Source: Hahellaceae bacterium (GTDB lineage Bacteria > Pseudomonadota > Gammaproteobacteria > Pseudomonadales > Oleiphilaceae). Taken from it: a DNA stretch of 64,000 bases. The translations under genes were made by a program, and so were the position numbers. Below, piece by piece: positions 63,043 through 64,000 of the stretch. The notes beneath the pieces are model-generated. The model had not been told where the DNA came from, searched no databases, and worked only from the letters and a program-made list of their open reading frames with translations. Location of the stretch: contig JADGDV010000014.1 of NCBI GenBank assembly GCA_016744695.1, positions 1 to 64,000 of the forward strand, in the 5' to 3' direction. Positions within the stretch are counted from its first letter, which is position 1. Each line of letters begins with the position of its first letter.

Positions 63043-63950
63043 GCTTGATCTCCCTTATCAATAATAAATTGAACATCGGTTTGGCCAGCGGGGGATAATG
63101 GTCCATTTTCTATAATGGGTGTTAAACTGCTTGCTGATAACCGTTTCATCCATTGGTTCACTTCACCTTGCATGCCAAATACCCCTGTTACCTGCCAGCC
63201 TTCGGCAGTGGATGTACCGATTCTTGAAAATGCTTTCGCTGCTTTATGAGGACCATAATCCATCCCTTCTACTTCGTAGACCAGCAAGGTGTTTTCGGCC
63301 CCGCTTATGGTTAAAGGTTTGTCTGCAAGAATCAGTTCTGGACTTGCAATAGCTAGCGCATCGGCAATATCACTTATGCTATTTTTTTCGGTGCTTTGAA
63401 CCTGAATGCAGACTAAATCAACACTATTAGGTAATAGTGTTTCGATTGTGTCATTGGCGCGTGTTATATCGGTCGCATTTACAATGGCTTGTCTTACTAC
63501 TTTTCCTTTTCGTCTTAACTCTAAGGGGGCGTTAAGTGAAACTACGGCGCCACGAGCTAACAAAGTGAGTTTTGAAAGTTGGACTAATTGGCTATGGTGC
63601 TGCCAACCAACCGCTTCGAAACCATTAACTGATTCAGATAAAGCGATGGCTCCCATTGAAGGAGCATCTAAATTAATGGCTTGTTGTGTTGTTGGTTTCC
63701 CTAAACCAGTAATGGCAATACGAGCGCTTCTTTTGGGTGGTTGCCATTGATGCTTGCCGGGACCAAACTCTTTCTCTTGCAGTAAGGTTCCACCTCGATT
63801 GACAGCCGTTATTTTAAAGCCCTGGTTACCCGAGAACGAAACAGTGGGCATTTCGCCTTGGGTATTGCGTGTAGGTAAATCCCAAACCTGTGTAGACCCT
63901 GAAGCAACAATGTTACTCACTTCTACATCACGGCCATCAGCCATACTCAT
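63039..63950 (-). CDS. Unknown 303-aa protein of the large-protein operon
   Basis: A 303-aa protein, beta-rich in its first 110 residues ('STQVWDLPTRNTQGEMPTVS', 'GFKITAVNRGGTLLQEKEFG', 'RSARIAITGLGKPTTQ') and mixed after that ('ALAIASPELILADKPLTISG', 'HKAAKAFSRIGTSTAEGWQV'). No motif or family is recognised. I chose the ATG at 63950 because it overlaps an apparent upstream stop as ATGA, like the other junctions of this operon. The same frame stays open to the window edge, so a longer N-terminus cannot be strictly excluded. Confidence 0.7.
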   Translation of the reverse strand: MSMADGRDVEVSNIVASGSTQVWDLPTRNTQGEMPTVSFSGNQGFKITAVNRGGTLLQEKEFGPGKHQWQPPKRSARIAITGLGKPTTQQAINLDAPSMGAIALSESVNGFEAVGWQHHSQLVQLSKLTLLARGAVVSLNAPLELRRKGKVVRQAIVNATDITRANDTIETLLPNSVDLVCIQVQSTEKNSISDIADALAIASPELILADKPLTISGAENTLLVYEVEGMDYGPHKAAKAFSRIGTSTAEGWQVTGVFGMQGEVNQWMKRLSASSLTPIIENGPLSPAGQTDVQFIIDKGDQA

Positions 63951-64000
63951 TGTTTCAATCGTTTTAAACTGTTTTCGAAAGCTTGAAGTGCTGTGCCCAG
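63947..64000 (-). CDS. C-terminal end of a fifth gene of the operon (partial)
   Basis: The last 17 codons of a minus-strand frame enter from the right edge, reading 'LGTALQAFENSLKRLKQ' and a TGA that overlaps the ATG of the next gene. The sequence is an amphipathic helix with plausible codon use. It is the only one of the frames here that both ends at the start of the next gene and repeats the ATGA junction. No function can be given from so short a piece. Confidence 0.5.
   Translation of the reverse strand: MGTALQAFENSLKRLKQ

Noticed and set aside
55680-64000. Interpretation of the large-protein operon as a prophage or contractile injection system
   Set aside because: No sheath, tube, baseplate, spike, terminase, integrase or AAA+ ATPase is visible inside the window, so the label would be a guess.

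Overview
The window reads as chromosomal DNA of a free-living marine-type gammaproteobacterium, fairly A+T rich, with compact operons on both strands. Pointers to the lineage are an alcohol-forming fatty acyl-CoA reductase of the Marinobacter type, DUF1329 next to a MalT-like LuxR regulator, DUF3187, YfaZ and YfiR families, a PEP-CTERM/exosortase-associated acyltransferase, an acs gene followed by a LuxR-type response regulator, and a very high density of c-di-GMP and two-component proteins. I would place it near the Marinobacter / Oleiphilus / Alteromonadales-Oceanospirillales oil-degrading groups, but the genus cannot be fixed from this sequence. No rRNA, tRNA, CRISPR array, integrase or intact insertion sequence was seen.

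Layout. 1-9.3 kb: the end of a DUF1329 gene, a large MalT/AlkS-like regulator, then envelope genes (YkvA-like protein, Bax-like glucosaminidase, DUF1145, a large lipoprotein, YfaZ and DUF3187 outer-membrane proteins). 9.5-16.5 kb: a hybrid histidine kinase without an ordinary start codon, YkgJ-like, PilZ, TrmO, LrgAB, a DUF2156 acyl/aminoacyl-transferase-like protein and a methyltransferase. 16.7-27 kb: a minus-strand signalling block. It holds a TonB receptor, FeeM-like acyltransferase, YfiR and GGDEF/EAL operon, a REC-PAS-GGDEF-EAL protein and an HDOD-GAF-kinase. 27.2-34.2 kb: a MinD/FlhG-like ATPase, an alpha/beta hydrolase, fatty acyl-CoA reductase, acetyl-CoA synthetase and a response regulator. 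34.3-38.8 kb: housekeeping genes (PpiC, CvfB-like, YeaD-like, MATE, DUF4124). 39-41.6 kb: two acyl-CoA dehydrogenases, one lacking the usual catalytic glutamate. 41.6-44.8 kb: a three-gene phosphorelay with a membrane-anchored receiver. 45-50 kb: a lipoprotein, DksA-like protein, a tiny basic protein, a transporter remnant, MsrB, a saccharopine-dehydrogenase-like reductase, TrhO and a cysteine-rich protein.

50.2-55.6 kb is a tightly coupled four-gene operon: two histidine kinases, a REC plus degenerate HD-GYP protein, and a stand-alone receiver. It converges, across a strong bidirectional terminator, on a minus-strand operon (55.68 kb to beyond the window end) of four long soluble proteins (1396, 391, 665 and 303 aa) plus the tail of a fifth, joined by 4-bp ATGA overlaps or a 2-bp gap. 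I could not assign any of these to a characterised family. This operon is the best candidate here for an undescribed system.

Recurrent themes are c-di-GMP signalling, acyl-CoA, acetate and wax-ester metabolism, and multi-component phosphorelays.
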